Shown: positions 7,211 to 16,547, numbered from the stretch's first letter. The stretch is DNA of 49,341 bases from Clostridia bacterium (GCA_017468425.1 JAFUIO010000020.1:157185-206525), one strand, 5' to 3'. The notes: generated by a model from the sequence alone, not told the origin. Program-made: numbers and translations.

Positions 7211-8317
7211 ATGAAAAGCAAAATTTTGACAAATGCATTAAAAATGCTTACTTTCCCGTTTATCGGCGCTGTAGGCGGTCCTTTTCTTTACACAGAAAGA
7301 AAGTCACAAAAACCGTTAAAGTTCAATAAAGACGGAAAATTCAGGATTTTACACTTAACAGATGTTCATCTTGTTCACGAACTTATGGAAGAAGAACAGC
7401 CGATTGAAATTACAAAACAGCAGATTGCTGATACACTGAATCTTTTTGAAGAGTGCATTAAACGTACAAATCCTGATCTTGTTGTTTTTACAGGTGATAA
7501 TGTAAGCAGTAACTATGAACTGATTACATATGACTATGCGGCAAAAACAATCAGAAGAATTTATGAGACTATCGGAAAATATAATCTCCCGCTTGCAATT
7601 ACTTTCGGTAACCACGATGGCGAAAGAAACACACATAAAGAGTTTCAGATGAGAATTTTTATGGAGTATGAAAATTTCCGCGGTGTGTACAATGAAGAAG
7701 AAATGTATGGTTGCGGAAACTACAGTCTTCCAATTCTTTCGTCTGACGGCAAAAAGACCGCTTTTAATCTGTGGATGTTTGATTCCAACGATTACCTCGA
7801 CGGAATAAAAGGCACGGGATATGACTGTGTACATAAAAGCCAGCTTGACTGGTATAAGAGAAAATCTGACAAATTAAAAGCCGAAAACGACGGAAAACCT
7901 GTGTATTCATTTGCTTTTCAGCATATATGTGTTCCGGAAGTTCATGATGCTTTCCTTGAAGTTGATGAAGAAACACCCGGTGCCATTAAATGCGGTGACG
8001 GCAAATTCTATGTTCTTCCTGAAAGTGCAACAGGTGAACTTAATGAAAGTCCCAGCCCACCTGAAAGCCGTTATGACGGTGAATTTGATGCCTTTAAGGC
8101 TCAGGGCGATGTTCTGGCACTTTTCTGCGGTCACGACCATGTGAATGATTTTATCGTTGAAAAAGACGGAATTAAACTCTGTCAGACTATTTGTGGCGGT
8201 TTTATGACATACGGATGGCGTCGTGGCGGAAGATTGATTGAAATTGACGAGAATAATCCGAAAGATTTTTTTACTGAAACAGTTTGTATTGAAGAAAGAG
8301 AAGAAGTTGATATCTGA
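7211..8317 (+). CDS. Calcineurin-like metallophosphoesterase
   Basis: The 368-residue protein contains the full metal-binding set of the calcineurin-like phosphoesterase fold: ILHLTDVHLVH (about 46-56), VVFTGDNVSSN, ITFGNHDGE, FAFQHICVPE and LFCGHDHVND. Two divalent metals would be bound by these Asp, Asn and His residues. The overall architecture resembles Sia1/YkoQ-type phosphatases of the PRP16 group, but the substrate cannot be read from sequence. There is a weakly hydrophobic N-terminus (8-27) with no convincing cleavage site. AGGAGG lies 7 nt before the ATG. It overlaps tcdA by one base (TGATGA), so the two are co-translated. Confidence 0.85.
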   Translation: MKSKILTNALKMLTFPFIGAVGGPFLYTERKSQKPLKFNKDGKFRILHLTDVHLVHELMEEEQPIEITKQQIADTLNLFEECIKRTNPDLVVFTGDNVSSNYELITYDYAAKTIRRIYETIGKYNLPLAITFGNHDGERNTHKEFQMRIFMEYENFRGVYNEEEMYGCGNYSLPILSSDGKKTAFNLWMFDSNDYLDGIKGTGYDCVHKSQLDWYKRKSDKLKAENDGKPVYSFAFQHICVPEVHDAFLEVDEETPGAIKCGDGKFYVLPESATGELNESPSPPESRYDGEFDAFKAQGDVLALFCGHDHVNDFIVEKDGIKLCQTICGGFMTYGWRRGGRLIEIDENNPKDFFTETVCIEEREEVDI

Positions 8318-9033
8318 TGAATGAGATTTTTTCAAGGCAGAATATTATTTTTGGCTCTGAGTCTCTTGAAAAATTAAAAAATTCCAGAGTAGCCGTTTTT
8401 GGTGTAGGCGGTGTGGGCGGTTATGTCTGCGAAGCGTTGGCAAGAAGCGGTGTGGGAATTGTTGATATTGTTGATAACGACACGGTTTCTCTTTCCAACA
8501 TAAATCGTCAGATTATCGCTCTTAACAGCACTGTGGGCAGATTTAAGGTTGATGTTATGAAAGAACGACTTACTGATATCAACCCTGAAATAACCGTGAA
8601 TACATATAATTGCTTTTTCCTCAAAGAAAACGAAAGTGAATTTGACTTTGTAAAATTCGATTACATTGTTGACGCAATCGATACTGTAAGCGGGAAGCTT
8701 GCTCTTGCTATGATAGCGGACAAGCTGAATATTCCTATAATTTCCGCAATGGGTGCAGGTAATAAAACTGACCCGACACTGTTCAGGGTTTCTGATATTT
8801 ATAAAACATCAGGATGTCCGCTTGCGAAAGCAATGCGTAAACTCTGTCGTGAAAATAATGTAAAAAAATTGAAAGTAGTTTATTCTCAGGAATTACCTAC
8901 CCGCAAAGAAGAATTAATTGATGTTAATTCGGAAAAAAGGTCAATTCCCGGCAGTCTTTCCTTTGTACCTTCTGTAATGGGTCTTATAATGGCAGGGGAA
9001 GTAATTAAAGATTTAATCGGTTTTGGTGATTAA
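8317..9033 (+). CDS. tcdA: tRNA threonylcarbamoyladenosine dehydratase TcdA
   Basis: The 238-residue protein is an E1-like ThiF/MoeB fold enzyme that ATP-dependently cyclises t6A37 to ct6A37 in ANN-decoding tRNAs. It has the nucleotide loop VAVFGVGGVGGYVCEALARSG (about 25-45), the DNDTVSLSNINRQ ATP/Mg site, DAIDTVSGK, and the family-typical SGCPLAKAMRKLCR and GSLSFVPSVMGL near the end. Length and motifs fit TcdA (CsdL/YgdL) better than ThiF or MoeB, and no ubiquitin-like partner gene is nearby. It lies between the phosphoesterase and the TtcA-like gene with overlapping or touching ends. Confidence 0.9.
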   Translation: MNEIFSRQNIIFGSESLEKLKNSRVAVFGVGGVGGYVCEALARSGVGIVDIVDNDTVSLSNINRQIIALNSTVGRFKVDVMKERLTDINPEITVNTYNCFFLKENESEFDFVKFDYIVDAIDTVSGKLALAMIADKLNIPIISAMGAGNKTDPTLFRVSDIYKTSGCPLAKAMRKLCRENNVKKLKVVYSQELPTRKEELIDVNSEKRSIPGSLSFVPSVMGLIMAGEVIKDLIGFGD

Positions 9034-9034
9034 G

Positions 9035-9874
9035 ATGAAAAGAGAGCTTGAAGCGTGGCAGATTGCGGAGCGTTCAATTTCAAAAACTTACAGAAAAACA
9101 ATCTGGAATCCTTTTGTTGAGGCAGTCAAAAAGTATGAACTTATTCAGGAGGGTGATAAGATTGCGGTGTGTATATCAGGCGGTAAAGATTCAATGATTC
9201 TTGCTGTATTGATGCGAATGCTTCAACGGTACAGTGAAGTTCCTTTTGAACTTGAATATATAGTGATGGACCCTGGATATAACACTGAAAACAGACAACG
9301 CATTGAAGATAATGCAAAAATATTAAACATTCCTATCGATGTGTTCAACTCTGATATTTTTAATGTAGTCGTTAAAATTGAACAGAATCCTTGTTATCTT
9401 TGTGCAAGGATGAGAAGGGGATATCTGTATTCTCGTGCAAAAGAACTCGGTTGCAATAAAATTGCGCTGGGTCATCATATGAGTGATGTTATTGAAACAA
9501 CAGTTATGGGAATGTTTTACGGTTCGCAGATTCAGGCGATGCTTCCCAGGCTTAAAAGTACAAATTACGAAGGAATGGAACTGATAAGACCTATGTATTG
9601 TATTAAAGAAGATGCAATTATTGCCTGGTCTAAATACAATAATCTTGAATTTATAAGATGTGCCTGCAGATTTACAGAAGACTACAAGACAAACGAAAAC
9701 AAAGAAGGTCTTTCAAAACGCCAGGAAATCAAAGATCTTATAAAAAGTATGAAAAAAGTAAATCCGAATATAGAAATCAATATTTTCCGTTCAATACATA
9801 ATGCAAATGTCGATACTCTTGTTGAGTATAAGCTGAATGATGAATTTCACACTTTTCTTGAAAGATTTGATTAA
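9035..9874 (+). CDS. TtcA-like PP-loop ATPase, probable tRNA 2-thiolation enzyme
   Basis: The 279-residue protein belongs to the TtcA/TilS PP-loop family. It has the pyrophosphatase loop CISGGKDS (48-53), a CxxC pair at 120/123 (NPCYLCARMRRG), GHHMSDVIETTVMG and a third cysteine cluster at 209/211 (RCACRF). This is the pattern of TtcA enzymes that use an iron-sulfur cluster to make 2-thiocytidine at tRNA position 32. ATG 9035 begins 2 nt after the tcdA stop; in-frame TTG/GTG at 9023/9026 are less likely. Firmicutes have several TtcA paralogues, so position-32 thiolation is inferred rather than certain. Confidence 0.8.
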   Translation: MKRELEAWQIAERSISKTYRKTIWNPFVEAVKKYELIQEGDKIAVCISGGKDSMILAVLMRMLQRYSEVPFELEYIVMDPGYNTENRQRIEDNAKILNIPIDVFNSDIFNVVVKIEQNPCYLCARMRRGYLYSRAKELGCNKIALGHHMSDVIETTVMGMFYGSQIQAMLPRLKSTNYEGMELIRPMYCIKEDAIIAWSKYNNLEFIRCACRFTEDYKTNENKEGLSKRQEIKDLIKSMKKVNPNIEINIFRSIHNANVDTLVEYKLNDEFHTFLERFD

Positions 9875-9889
9875 AAGGAGATGATGTGT

Positions 9890-10699
9890 ATGAAAAAGTC
9901 AGTTAAAATCATTCTTATTACATTAAGCGTAATATTATTGTGTGTTGTACTGTACTTTGTATGTGCATTTTTCGGTAACCCTGTGTCATATCTGCTGGCT
10001 TCAAATTCTGCTGATGATTACATTGCAGAAAAATATCCTGATAAAGCTTTTGAAATTGAAAAAATCGGTTATGATTTCAAAAGTTCAGGTTATTACGCAT
10101 CGGTAGTTTTACCGGGCAGTGCTGATACTCATTTTAGTGTTTATTTTGATTTGCTCGGCAAACCTGTGTACGATACATATGAAAACATTACTAACGGTTG
10201 GAATACTGAAATGCGTCTTGACAGCGAATACAGAGCACTTGTTAACGGAGTAGAAGACGAAATCAAAAAAGAATTCACAACAGATATATTTTTCGGTGAG
10301 ATTAAAACTTCCGATTCATCAGATGATTACGTCGGAAGAAAGCCTTACGGTATACCGAGAGATGAACTTATAGTTGACCATAATTATGACATAAATGAGG
10401 TTGCTGAAAGAGCAGGTCATATTATACTTTATTATGATGAAACAGAGTTGACTGCGGAAAAAGCGGCTGAGAAACTTCTTAAAGCTAAAGAAATTTTTGA
10501 TAAAAATAACATTAAGTTCTTTGCGATTGATTTTATAGCTCAGGAGCCAAAAACCGAAACAAATGCTGCTAACAGAAAAGAGTTTGCGGTCAGAGAGTTT
10601 TTGTATTCGGATATTTACGAAAAAGATTTACCCGACCGTCTTCAGGTTGCAGCAGACGACCTGAAAGAATATTATGAATCAGAAGATAATAAAAAATAA
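9890..10699 (+). CDS. YfjL-like membrane-anchored protein of unknown function
   Basis: This roughly 269-residue protein has one N-terminal membrane segment (about 6-28). A region follows with GNPVSYLLASNSADDYIAEKYPD and SGYYASVVLPGSADTHFSVYFD, a pattern I associate with B. subtilis YfjL-like proteins. The rest is an acidic, helix-rich extracellular domain ending in EYYESEDNKK. AGGAG at 9876-9880 touches an ATG at 9881 but sits 9 nt before the ATG at 9890, so 9890 is preferred. No catalytic motif is visible. It is the last gene of the tcdA-ttcA transcription unit, followed by a strong terminator. Confidence 0.65.
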   Translation: MKKSVKIILITLSVILLCVVLYFVCAFFGNPVSYLLASNSADDYIAEKYPDKAFEIEKIGYDFKSSGYYASVVLPGSADTHFSVYFDLLGKPVYDTYENITNGWNTEMRLDSEYRALVNGVEDEIKKEFTTDIFFGEIKTSDSSDDYVGRKPYGIPRDELIVDHNYDINEVAERAGHIILYYDETELTAEKAAEKLLKAKEIFDKNNIKFFAIDFIAQEPKTETNAANRKEFAVREFLYSDIYEKDLPDRLQVAADDLKEYYESEDNKK

Positions 10700-10712
10700 T
10701 ACTAATCATTTT

Positions 10713-10742
10713 TGCGTATAACTTCGGTTGTACGCATTTTTT
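10713..10742 (+). terminator. Strong terminator with UUCG tetraloop
   Basis: A 10-bp stem, TGCGTATAAC (10713-10722) with GTTGTACGCA (10727-10736), is closed by a C-UUCG-G tetraloop and followed by TTTTTT. Confidence 0.85.
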
Positions 10743-10758
10743 ATTTTAAGATTTAAGT

Positions 10759-10788
10759 TTTAACCATTTTCTTTTGAACTCATATAAT
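10759..10788 (+). promoter_or_regulatory. Promoter of the cysteine-rich protein gene
   Basis: TTTAAC (10759-10764), 18 bp, and TATAAT (10783-10788). The same segment reads CATATAATG, which also resembles -10 boxes of the forespore/mother-cell sigma factors, so sporulation control is possible. Confidence 0.45.
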
Positions 10789-10836
10789 GGTAGTGAAGTT
10801 TTAGTAATTTCAAATTTAATATAAGGAGGAAAAGAA

Positions 10837-11616
10837 ATGGCGGATAACAGATTTTGCAATTATAACAATCACGGTCAGAAATTCAAGGAAGCTGTATGCA
10901 TTGACACAAGCCGCGTGTATGATTCCTGTTGTGACAGAGATTGTCTTGCTGATTTGAAGGTTCATTTTACAGACAGAGCACAGAATGTTATCAACTGTGC
11001 TAAATCTGTCCGTGCAAGAAAAGCGGAAATTTTAAATGTCTGTATTGATGTGGAAGAAGTTCCGTTTAATAAAGGTTGTTATTCTGTTGATATTACATTT
11101 TTCTTTAAAATCTGGTTTGATGTATTTATGTCGAACGGCTGTGATACAGAAAAAGTCTGCGGTCTTGCAACATTCAATAAAAAATGTGTACTTTTCGGCG
11201 GTGAAGGTGCTGCAAAAACTTTTTCATCTGAATTTTGTGCTGATGGTAAAGACGAACAATTTCCGTGTATCAAAAACGTACCTCGTGCAAAAGTACAGAC
11301 GGTTGACCCGATTGTACTTGACGCTTCACTGTGCAAAGAAGATGAATGCTGCTGCGAATGTGTATGTAAAATTCCCCGTTGTGTTGCTGATTGTTATGAC
11401 GGTGATTTCTGCACAAACAGCGAAAAAACAGTTAAAGTTACACTCGGTCTTTTTACAATTGTTCAGCTTGAGAGAGATGTGCAGTTACTTATTCCTGCAT
11501 ATGATTTCTGTATTCCTAAAAAAGAGTGTTGCATTGACACGGAAGACCCTTGTGATTCTTTCAGGAAAATCAGATTCCCGACCGATGAATTTTTCCCGCC
11601 GTCACAACGTTGCTGA
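10837..11616 (+). CDS. Cysteine-rich protein of unknown function (27 Cys in 259 residues)
   Basis: I do not recognise a named family. The protein has about 10% cysteine, including CCDRDC (31-36), a dense cluster KEDECCCECVCKIPRC (about 158-173) and CIPKKECC near the C-terminus. Between the clusters are beta-strand segments such as CYSVDITFFFKIWFDVF and TVKVTLGLFTIVQLERDVQLLIPAYDFC. There is no signal peptide or membrane segment. Disulfide-rich, exportless proteins of this kind occur in clostridial spore coats, and the window encodes a SipL-like spore protein; a coat or metal-binding role is inference only. AGGAGG lies 8 nt before the ATG. The gene stands alone between two terminators. Confidence 0.8.
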   Translation: MADNRFCNYNNHGQKFKEAVCIDTSRVYDSCCDRDCLADLKVHFTDRAQNVINCAKSVRARKAEILNVCIDVEEVPFNKGCYSVDITFFFKIWFDVFMSNGCDTEKVCGLATFNKKCVLFGGEGAAKTFSSEFCADGKDEQFPCIKNVPRAKVQTVDPIVLDASLCKEDECCCECVCKIPRCVADCYDGDFCTNSEKTVKVTLGLFTIVQLERDVQLLIPAYDFCIPKKECCIDTEDPCDSFRKIRFPTDEFFPPSQRC

Positions 11617-11628
11617 TGACAAAAAAAT

Positions 11629-11660
11629 GGCTGTACCTTCTGGGGTACAGCCTGATTTTT
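11629..11660. terminator. Bidirectional terminator between convergent genes
   Basis: GGCTGTACC (11629-11637) pairs with GGTACAGCC (11644-11652). A-run on the left and T-run on the right serve the cysteine-rich gene (+) and the lipoprotein gene (-); the lipoprotein stop codon lies at the edge (11659-11661). Confidence 0.85.
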
Positions 11661-12213
11661 AAAACTCGTTATTAGTAAGTAAGTTTCCTTCGGGAGAGTA
11701 AGTCTCCATTCCTATTCTGTTGTTATTTTCGTCATACTTATACTTGAAAATTGTGTCGCATTCCATTTCTGAATTATATCGGTTATGTCTGATGAGAATG
11801 AATTTTCCGTCGCTGATTTCTTTGTACTCATAGTCTTTGTAAATATATTCAAGCTTGTTTTCAGAGTTATATAAAGCCTCTTCAATAATGTTTGAATTTT
11901 CATCGTACTTATAAGATTTTTTGTTTATAAGTTTATCGTCAGCGTCGTATGTGCTTTCACTTTCTATCTGTTTTTTCTCAGTGTAAGTAATAACAGAAAT
12001 ACTCATAATCTCGCCGTTCAAATCCCGATAAATGTATTTCATTGTTCTGCTTTTTTTATTGTAAGACGATTCAACCTCAGGTAATGTCATTGAAACAGTA
12101 GCTGATTCTGTTTCTGTAGTTGTTGATTGCTGATTTCGGTCAGTTTTTTCGCAACCTGAAAATATTGCAACACAACATAAAATTGCCAAGAATATACTGA
12201 TGATTTTTTTCAT
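11659..12213 (-). CDS. Small lipoprotein with YD-like repeats
   Basis: The 184-residue protein has a lipoprotein signal (MKKIISIFLAILCCVAIFSGC, lipobox FSGC with Cys21) and a Thr/Ser/Glu-rich linker. The domain has recurring tyrosine-aspartate motifs (YKYDENSN, YKYDENNNR and STYDADDK), as in the YD/RHS-repeat lipoproteins common in gut Firmicutes. It should sit on the outer face of the membrane. It begins 13 nt after the tgt stop and probably shares the queA-tgt transcript. No enzyme signature is visible. Confidence 0.8.
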   Translation of the reverse strand: MKKIISIFLAILCCVAIFSGCEKTDRNQQSTTTETESATVSMTLPEVESSYNKKSRTMKYIYRDLNGEIMSISVITYTEKKQIESESTYDADDKLINKKSYKYDENSNIIEEALYNSENKLEYIYKDYEYKEISDGKFILIRHNRYNSEMECDTIFKYKYDENNNRIGMETYSPEGNLLTNNEF

Positions 12214-12225
12214 ACTTTCACCTCA

Positions 12226-13359
12226 TTATTTCTTTCTTGCGTCAAGTAAATCAACATATTTTTCTTTGAATTCATCAAAAGTATCGTTGTCAAGCGCTTC
12301 GCGAATTCTTTCCATAAGTGTGTTATAAAAATAAAGGTTATGAGTAACAGCAAGGCGAAGTCCCAATACTTCTTTTGCTTTGAAAAGATGACGTATATAT
12401 GCCTTTGAATGACGTTGACATGTGGGACATTGACAACCTGGTTCAATGGGTTCGGAATCATTCTCAAACTTTGCATTGTTAAGATTAATGATACCGTCCC
12501 AAGTGAAAAGATGTCCGTGACGTGCATTTCTTGAAGGCATAACGCAGTCAAATATGTCAACACCGCGGCTTACGGCTTCAATAATATTTCCCGGTGTTCC
12601 CACACCCATAAGATACCTTGGCTTTTCTTTGGGCATATACGGTTCAACTGCAGAAATTATGCGGTACATATCTTCTTTAGGTTCACCCACAGCAAGACCG
12701 CCAATAGCATATCCGTCAAGGTCAAGTTCGGCAATTTTCTGCATATGTTCTATACGAAGATCATCATATGTACATCCCTGATTAATGCCGAAAAGCATCT
12801 GCTTTTTATTAAGTGTATCGTGTAAAGAATTAAGTCTTTCCATTTCTTCTTTACATCTGTAGAGCCAACGTGTTGTTCTTTCGCAACTCTCTTTTGAATA
12901 TTTATAGGGAGCAGGGTTTTCAACGCATTCGTCAAAAGCCATTGCGATTGTCGAAGCAAGGTTCGATTGAATACGCATACTTTCTTCAGGCCCCATAAAA
13001 ATTTTTCTGCCGTCAATGTGTGAAGAAAAAGTAACACCTTCTTCTTTTATGTTACGGAGTTTGGCAAGCGAAAAGACCTGAAAACCGCCGCTGTCGGTAA
13101 GAATTGGTTTATCCCAGCCCATAAATTTATGCAGGCCTCCAAGCTCTTTTATAAGTTCATCGCCCGGTCTTACGTGAAGGTGATATGTATTGCAAAGTTC
13201 AACCTGACATCTGATTTCATCAAGGTCATATGAAGAAAGTCCGCCCTTTATTGCAGCACAAGTGCCTACGTTCATAAATGCAGGTGTCTGAACGGTTCCG
13301 TGAACTGTAGTAAATTCTCCTCGTCTTGCGTTACCGCATTTTTTTATAAGTTTGTACAT
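12226..13359 (-). CDS. tgt: tRNA-guanine transglycosylase
   Basis: The 377-residue enzyme exchanges the wobble guanine of GUN-anticodon tRNAs for the queuosine precursor preQ1. Visible are the N-terminal barrel motif ARRGEFTTVHGTVQTPAFMNVGT, the nucleophile region LTDSGGFQVFSL, GVDIFDCVMPSRNARHG, and the zinc site CQCPTCQRHSKAYIRHLF. Length is exact for bacterial Tgt. GAGGAGC precedes the ATG, and the gene lies 18 nt after queA, the classic pair for queuosine synthesis. Confidence 0.97.
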   Translation of the reverse strand: MYKLIKKCGNARRGEFTTVHGTVQTPAFMNVGTCAAIKGGLSSYDLDEIRCQVELCNTYHLHVRPGDELIKELGGLHKFMGWDKPILTDSGGFQVFSLAKLRNIKEEGVTFSSHIDGRKIFMGPEESMRIQSNLASTIAMAFDECVENPAPYKYSKESCERTTRWLYRCKEEMERLNSLHDTLNKKQMLFGINQGCTYDDLRIEHMQKIAELDLDGYAIGGLAVGEPKEDMYRIISAVEPYMPKEKPRYLMGVGTPGNIIEAVSRGVDIFDCVMPSRNARHGHLFTWDGIINLNNAKFENDSEPIEPGCQCPTCQRHSKAYIRHLFKAKEVLGLRLAVTHNLYFYNTLMERIREALDNDTFDEFKEKYVDLLDARKK

Positions 13360-13377
13360 AGATTATGCTCCTCTGAA

Positions 13378-14403
13378 TTATAAAATGCAGCAGGCGTCGC
13401 CTAAAGAGAAAAATTTGTATTTTTCATTAACGGCAGTTTCGTAAGCCTGCATTGTTTTTTCATATCCGTAAAAAGCACTCACAAGCATTATGAGTGTGCT
13501 TTCCGGTAAATGGAAGTTTGTGATAAGACCGTCGATACATTTGAATTTATATCCCGGATAAATGAAAATGTCAGTCCAACCTTCGTCTTCTTTAATTTCA
13601 CCGCGGAATGTTGCAACAGATTCAAGCGTTCTGCAGCAGGTTGTGCCGACAGCGATAACGCGTTTACCGTTTTTGTGTGTTTCATTAATCGTATCGGCAG
13701 TTTCGGCCGGAAGCCAGTAATGCTCACTGTGCATTTTGTGTTCAAGAATATCGTCGGCTTTTACAGGTCTGAATGTACCAAGACCAACATGTAATGTTAC
13801 AAAACATACTTTTACGCCTTTTGCCTTGATTTTTTCAAGCAAATCAGGTGTAAAGTGTAGTCCTGCAGTAGGTGCAGCGGCCGAACCTAAATTTTCAGCA
13901 TAAACTGTCTGGTATCTGTCTTTATCTTCAAGCTTTTCAGTGATATAGTGGGGGAGTGGCATTTCGCCGACTTTATCCAGTATATCATAAAAGTTTCCGT
14001 CATAGCTGAATTTTACGACGCGGTTTCCGCCGTCAAGTATTTCGAGCACTTCGCAACGGAGAAGTCCTTCGCCGAAAGAGAACTTCGTGCCGGGTTTTGC
14101 GCGCTTGCCGGGTCCTGCAATAACTTCCCATACATCAAGTTCTTTCTGATTGAGTAAAAGAAATTCAACAACTGCTCCTGTTTCTTCTTTTACACCATAA
14201 AGTCGTGCGGGAAGAACTTTTGTATTGTTGAGTACGAGGCAATCGCCTTCATTAAGAAAATCTACAATGTCGTAAAAATGACAATGCGTGATTTCATCAG
14301 AATTTTTGTCAAGTTTCATCAGTCTTGACATTTCTCGATGCTCGATAGGGGTCTGAGCAATCAGTTCAGGTGGTAAATTGTAAAAAAAGTCGCTTTTTTT
14401 CAT
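13378..14403 (-). CDS. queA: S-adenosylmethionine:tRNA ribosyltransferase-isomerase
   Basis: The 341-residue enzyme adds the epoxycyclopentane ring, taken from SAM ribose, to preQ1 in tRNA. Family motifs are [24 protein letters not shown] at the start, [46 protein letters not shown] and [16 protein letters not shown] near the end. Length is standard. A GAGG site precedes the ATG. It is the first gene of the queA-tgt-lipoprotein unit and diverges from asd. Confidence 0.97.
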   Translation of the reverse strand: MKKSDFFYNLPPELIAQTPIEHREMSRLMKLDKNSDEITHCHFYDIVDFLNEGDCLVLNNTKVLPARLYGVKEETGAVVEFLLLNQKELDVWEVIAGPGKRAKPGTKFSFGEGLLRCEVLEILDGGNRVVKFSYDGNFYDILDKVGEMPLPHYITEKLEDKDRYQTVYAENLGSAAAPTAGLHFTPDLLEKIKAKGVKVCFVTLHVGLGTFRPVKADDILEHKMHSEHYWLPAETADTINETHKNGKRVIAVGTTCCRTLESVATFRGEIKEDEGWTDIFIYPGYKFKCIDGLITNFHLPESTLIMLVSAFYGYEKTMQAYETAVNEKYKFFSLGDACCIL

Positions 14404-14421
14404 AATAAATCCTCAATAAAA

Positions 14422-14453
14422 ATTATATATTTGTACATAAAAATATTTGACAA
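14422..14453 (-). promoter_or_regulatory. Probable queA promoter, -35 overlapping that of asd
   Basis: On the minus strand TTGTCA (14453-14448) precedes TATATA (14429-14424) by 18 bp. Its -35 shares five bases with the -35 of asd, because TTGACAA and TTGTCAA are reverse complements. The two promoters would compete. Confidence 0.4.
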
Positions 14454-14475
14454 CGAAAACATATAATGGTATCAT
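14447..14475 (+). promoter_or_regulatory. sigma-A promoter of asd-dapA-dapB
   Basis: TTGACA (14447-14452), 17 bp, TATCAT (14470-14475). The leader to the ATG is about 75 nt and shows no lysine-riboswitch or T-box features. Confidence 0.65.
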
Positions 14476-14555
14476 ATATGTATCTATGGTATTTAATATA
14501 TTAACACTTGTTGTGTGATTTTTCAATGCCAAATTGCAAAATCGGAGGTAAAGTT

Positions 14556-15635
14556 ATGAAAAAATTTAATGTTGGTATCATCGGCGCTACAGGTATGGTT
14601 GGCCAGCGCTTTGCAACTTTGCTTGAAAACCACCCTTGGTTTGATGTTAAAGTTCTGGCAGCTAGCCCCAGAACTGCAGGTAAAACATATAAGGAAGCTG
14701 TAAGTGCACGTTGGTGTATGAATAAACCGATTCCTGAAAAAATGGCTGATTTAGTAATTATGAACGCAACAGAAGATGTCGAAAAAATAGCTTCAATGGT
14801 TGATTTCGTTTTCTGTGCAGTTGATATGAATAAAGATGAAATTAAAGCTCTTGAGGAAAAATATGCTAAGGCTGAATGTCCTGTTGTTTCAAACAACAGT
14901 GCTCACAGAGGCACACCCGACGTTCCCATGCTTCTTCCCGAGCTTAATGCTGACCACGCAAAGGTTATTGAATCACAGAAAAAACGTCTCGGTACAAAAC
15001 GCGGTTTCATTTCTGTAAAACCCAACTGCTCACTTCAGGGCTATGTACCTGCACTTTTCCCGCTTTCAAAATTCGGTATTAAAGATGTTCTTGTTTGCAC
15101 ATATCAGGCAATTTCAGGCGCAGGTAAAACTTTTGAAACATGGCCCGAAATGGTGGATAACGTAATTCCTTTCATCGGCGGTGAAGAACAGAAGAGTGAA
15201 CAGGAACCTCTTAAAATCTGGGGTAAAATTGAAGGCGATCACATCGAGAACGCAACTTCACCCAATTTCACAGCACAGTGCATCCGTGTTCCTGTTTCTG
15301 ACGGACATATGGGCGCAGTTTTTGCAAGATTTGAAAACAAACCCTCAATTGAGGAAATCAAGGAAATCTGGAAAAATTATCAGGGCAGAGCACAGGAACT
15401 TGAACTTCCCTCTGCACCCAAACAGTTCCTCAATTATTTTGAAGAAGACAATATGCCTCAGGCAAAGCTTTGCCGCGACCTTGAAAACGGTATGGCAATT
15501 TCTATCGGCAGACTTCGCGAAGATACACAGTACGACTACAAATTTGTATGCCTTTCTCACAACACATTAAGAGGCGCAGCAGGCGGTGCTGTTCTTATGG
15601 CAGAACTTCTCTGTGCAGAAGGATATATGGATTGA
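14556..15635 (+). CDS. asd: Aspartate-semialdehyde dehydrogenase
   Basis: The 359-residue enzyme reduces beta-aspartyl phosphate to aspartate semialdehyde with NADPH, the branch point to lysine/diaminopimelate, threonine and methionine. It shows VGIIGATGMVGQRF at the N-terminus, SNNSAHRG, the catalytic cysteine in KPNCSLQGY (Cys158), ISGAGKTFETWPEM, and VSDGHMGAVFA. The layout resembles the archaeal/fungal type more than the E. coli type. GGAGG (14544-14548) fixes the ATG at 14556. It heads an operon with dapA and dapB. Confidence 0.95.
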   Translation: MKKFNVGIIGATGMVGQRFATLLENHPWFDVKVLAASPRTAGKTYKEAVSARWCMNKPIPEKMADLVIMNATEDVEKIASMVDFVFCAVDMNKDEIKALEEKYAKAECPVVSNNSAHRGTPDVPMLLPELNADHAKVIESQKKRLGTKRGFISVKPNCSLQGYVPALFPLSKFGIKDVLVCTYQAISGAGKTFETWPEMVDNVIPFIGGEEQKSEQEPLKIWGKIEGDHIENATSPNFTAQCIRVPVSDGHMGAVFARFENKPSIEEIKEIWKNYQGRAQELELPSAPKQFLNYFEEDNMPQAKLCRDLENGMAISIGRLREDTQYDYKFVCLSHNTLRGAAGGAVLMAELLCAEGYMD

Positions 15636-15659
15636 TTTAAGTTTTAGGAGGAATATCCA

Positions 15660-16547
15660 ATGAAAGAAACTATTTTTACCGGTGCCGGCGTTGCTATCGT
15701 TACTCCTTTTGATAAGAATATGGATGTTAACTACAGACGCCTTGGTGAACTTATTGACCAGCAGATTGAAGAAGGCACCGATTCTATTGTTATTGCAGGT
15801 ACAACAGGTGAAGCTTCTGTACTTTCTACTTTTGAACACATAGATGTAGTTAAATATGCAGTTGACGTTACAAACAAACGTGTTCCTGTTATTGCAGGTG
15901 CAGGCAGCAACTCGACAAAATACGCAGTAAGACTTGCAAATGAATGTGAAAACGCAGGTGTTGACGGCCTTCTTATGGTAACACCTTACTACAATAAGAC
16001 ATCTCAGAAAGGTCTTATTGAACACTACACATATATCGCAGAAAGAGTTAATACTCCTATTATTCTTTACAATGTTCCTTCAAGAACAGGTGTTAACATT
16101 CTCCCTGAAACTTATGCTATTCTTGCTGAGAACGAAAAAATCGTTGCAACAAAAGAAGCAAACGCTAACATTTCAGCACTTGCTAAAACAATGTCACTCT
16201 GTGGTGACAGCCTTGATATTTACTGCGGTAACGATGACGAAGTTTCTGCATTTACAGCAATGGGCGGTAAAGGTTCAATTTCAGTTCTTTCAAATATCTG
16301 CCCCAAAATTGCTCACGATATCGCACAGCTTGGTGTAGACGGTAAAATAAAAGAATCTGTTAAACTTCAGCTTGAATATACAGAACTCTGCAACGCACTC
16401 TTCTCTGATGTTAACCCCATTCCTGTTAAAGAAGCAATGAATATGATGGGTATGAATGTTGGTGAATGCAGACTTCCTCTTACAGGTATGACAGAAGAAG
16501 GCAGAGCAAAACTTCAGGCAGTTCTTCAGAAGTACAATCTTATCTAA
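15660..16547 (+). CDS. dapA: 4-hydroxy-tetrahydrodipicolinate synthase
   Basis: The 295-residue enzyme condenses pyruvate with aspartate semialdehyde. The Schiff-base lysine is Lys165 (IVATKEANAN) and the catalytic tyrosine is Tyr137 in LYNVPSRTG. Thr residues in GTTGEASVL bind substrate, and VTPYYNKTSQKGL is family-typical. Start follows GGAGG at a normal distance, 24 nt after asd. Confidence 0.97.
   Translation: MKETIFTGAGVAIVTPFDKNMDVNYRRLGELIDQQIEEGTDSIVIAGTTGEASVLSTFEHIDVVKYAVDVTNKRVPVIAGAGSNSTKYAVRLANECENAGVDGLLMVTPYYNKTSQKGLIEHYTYIAERVNTPIILYNVPSRTGVNILPETYAILAENEKIVATKEANANISALAKTMSLCGDSLDIYCGNDDEVSAFTAMGGKGSISVLSNICPKIAHDIAQLGVDGKIKESVKLQLEYTELCNALFSDVNPIPVKEAMNMMGMNVGECRLPLTGMTEEGRAKLQAVLQKYNLI

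Noticed and set aside
14476..14555. Lysine riboswitch or T-box before asd
   Set aside because: The leader is under 80 nt with no terminator hairpin or T-box/lysine-core sequence.
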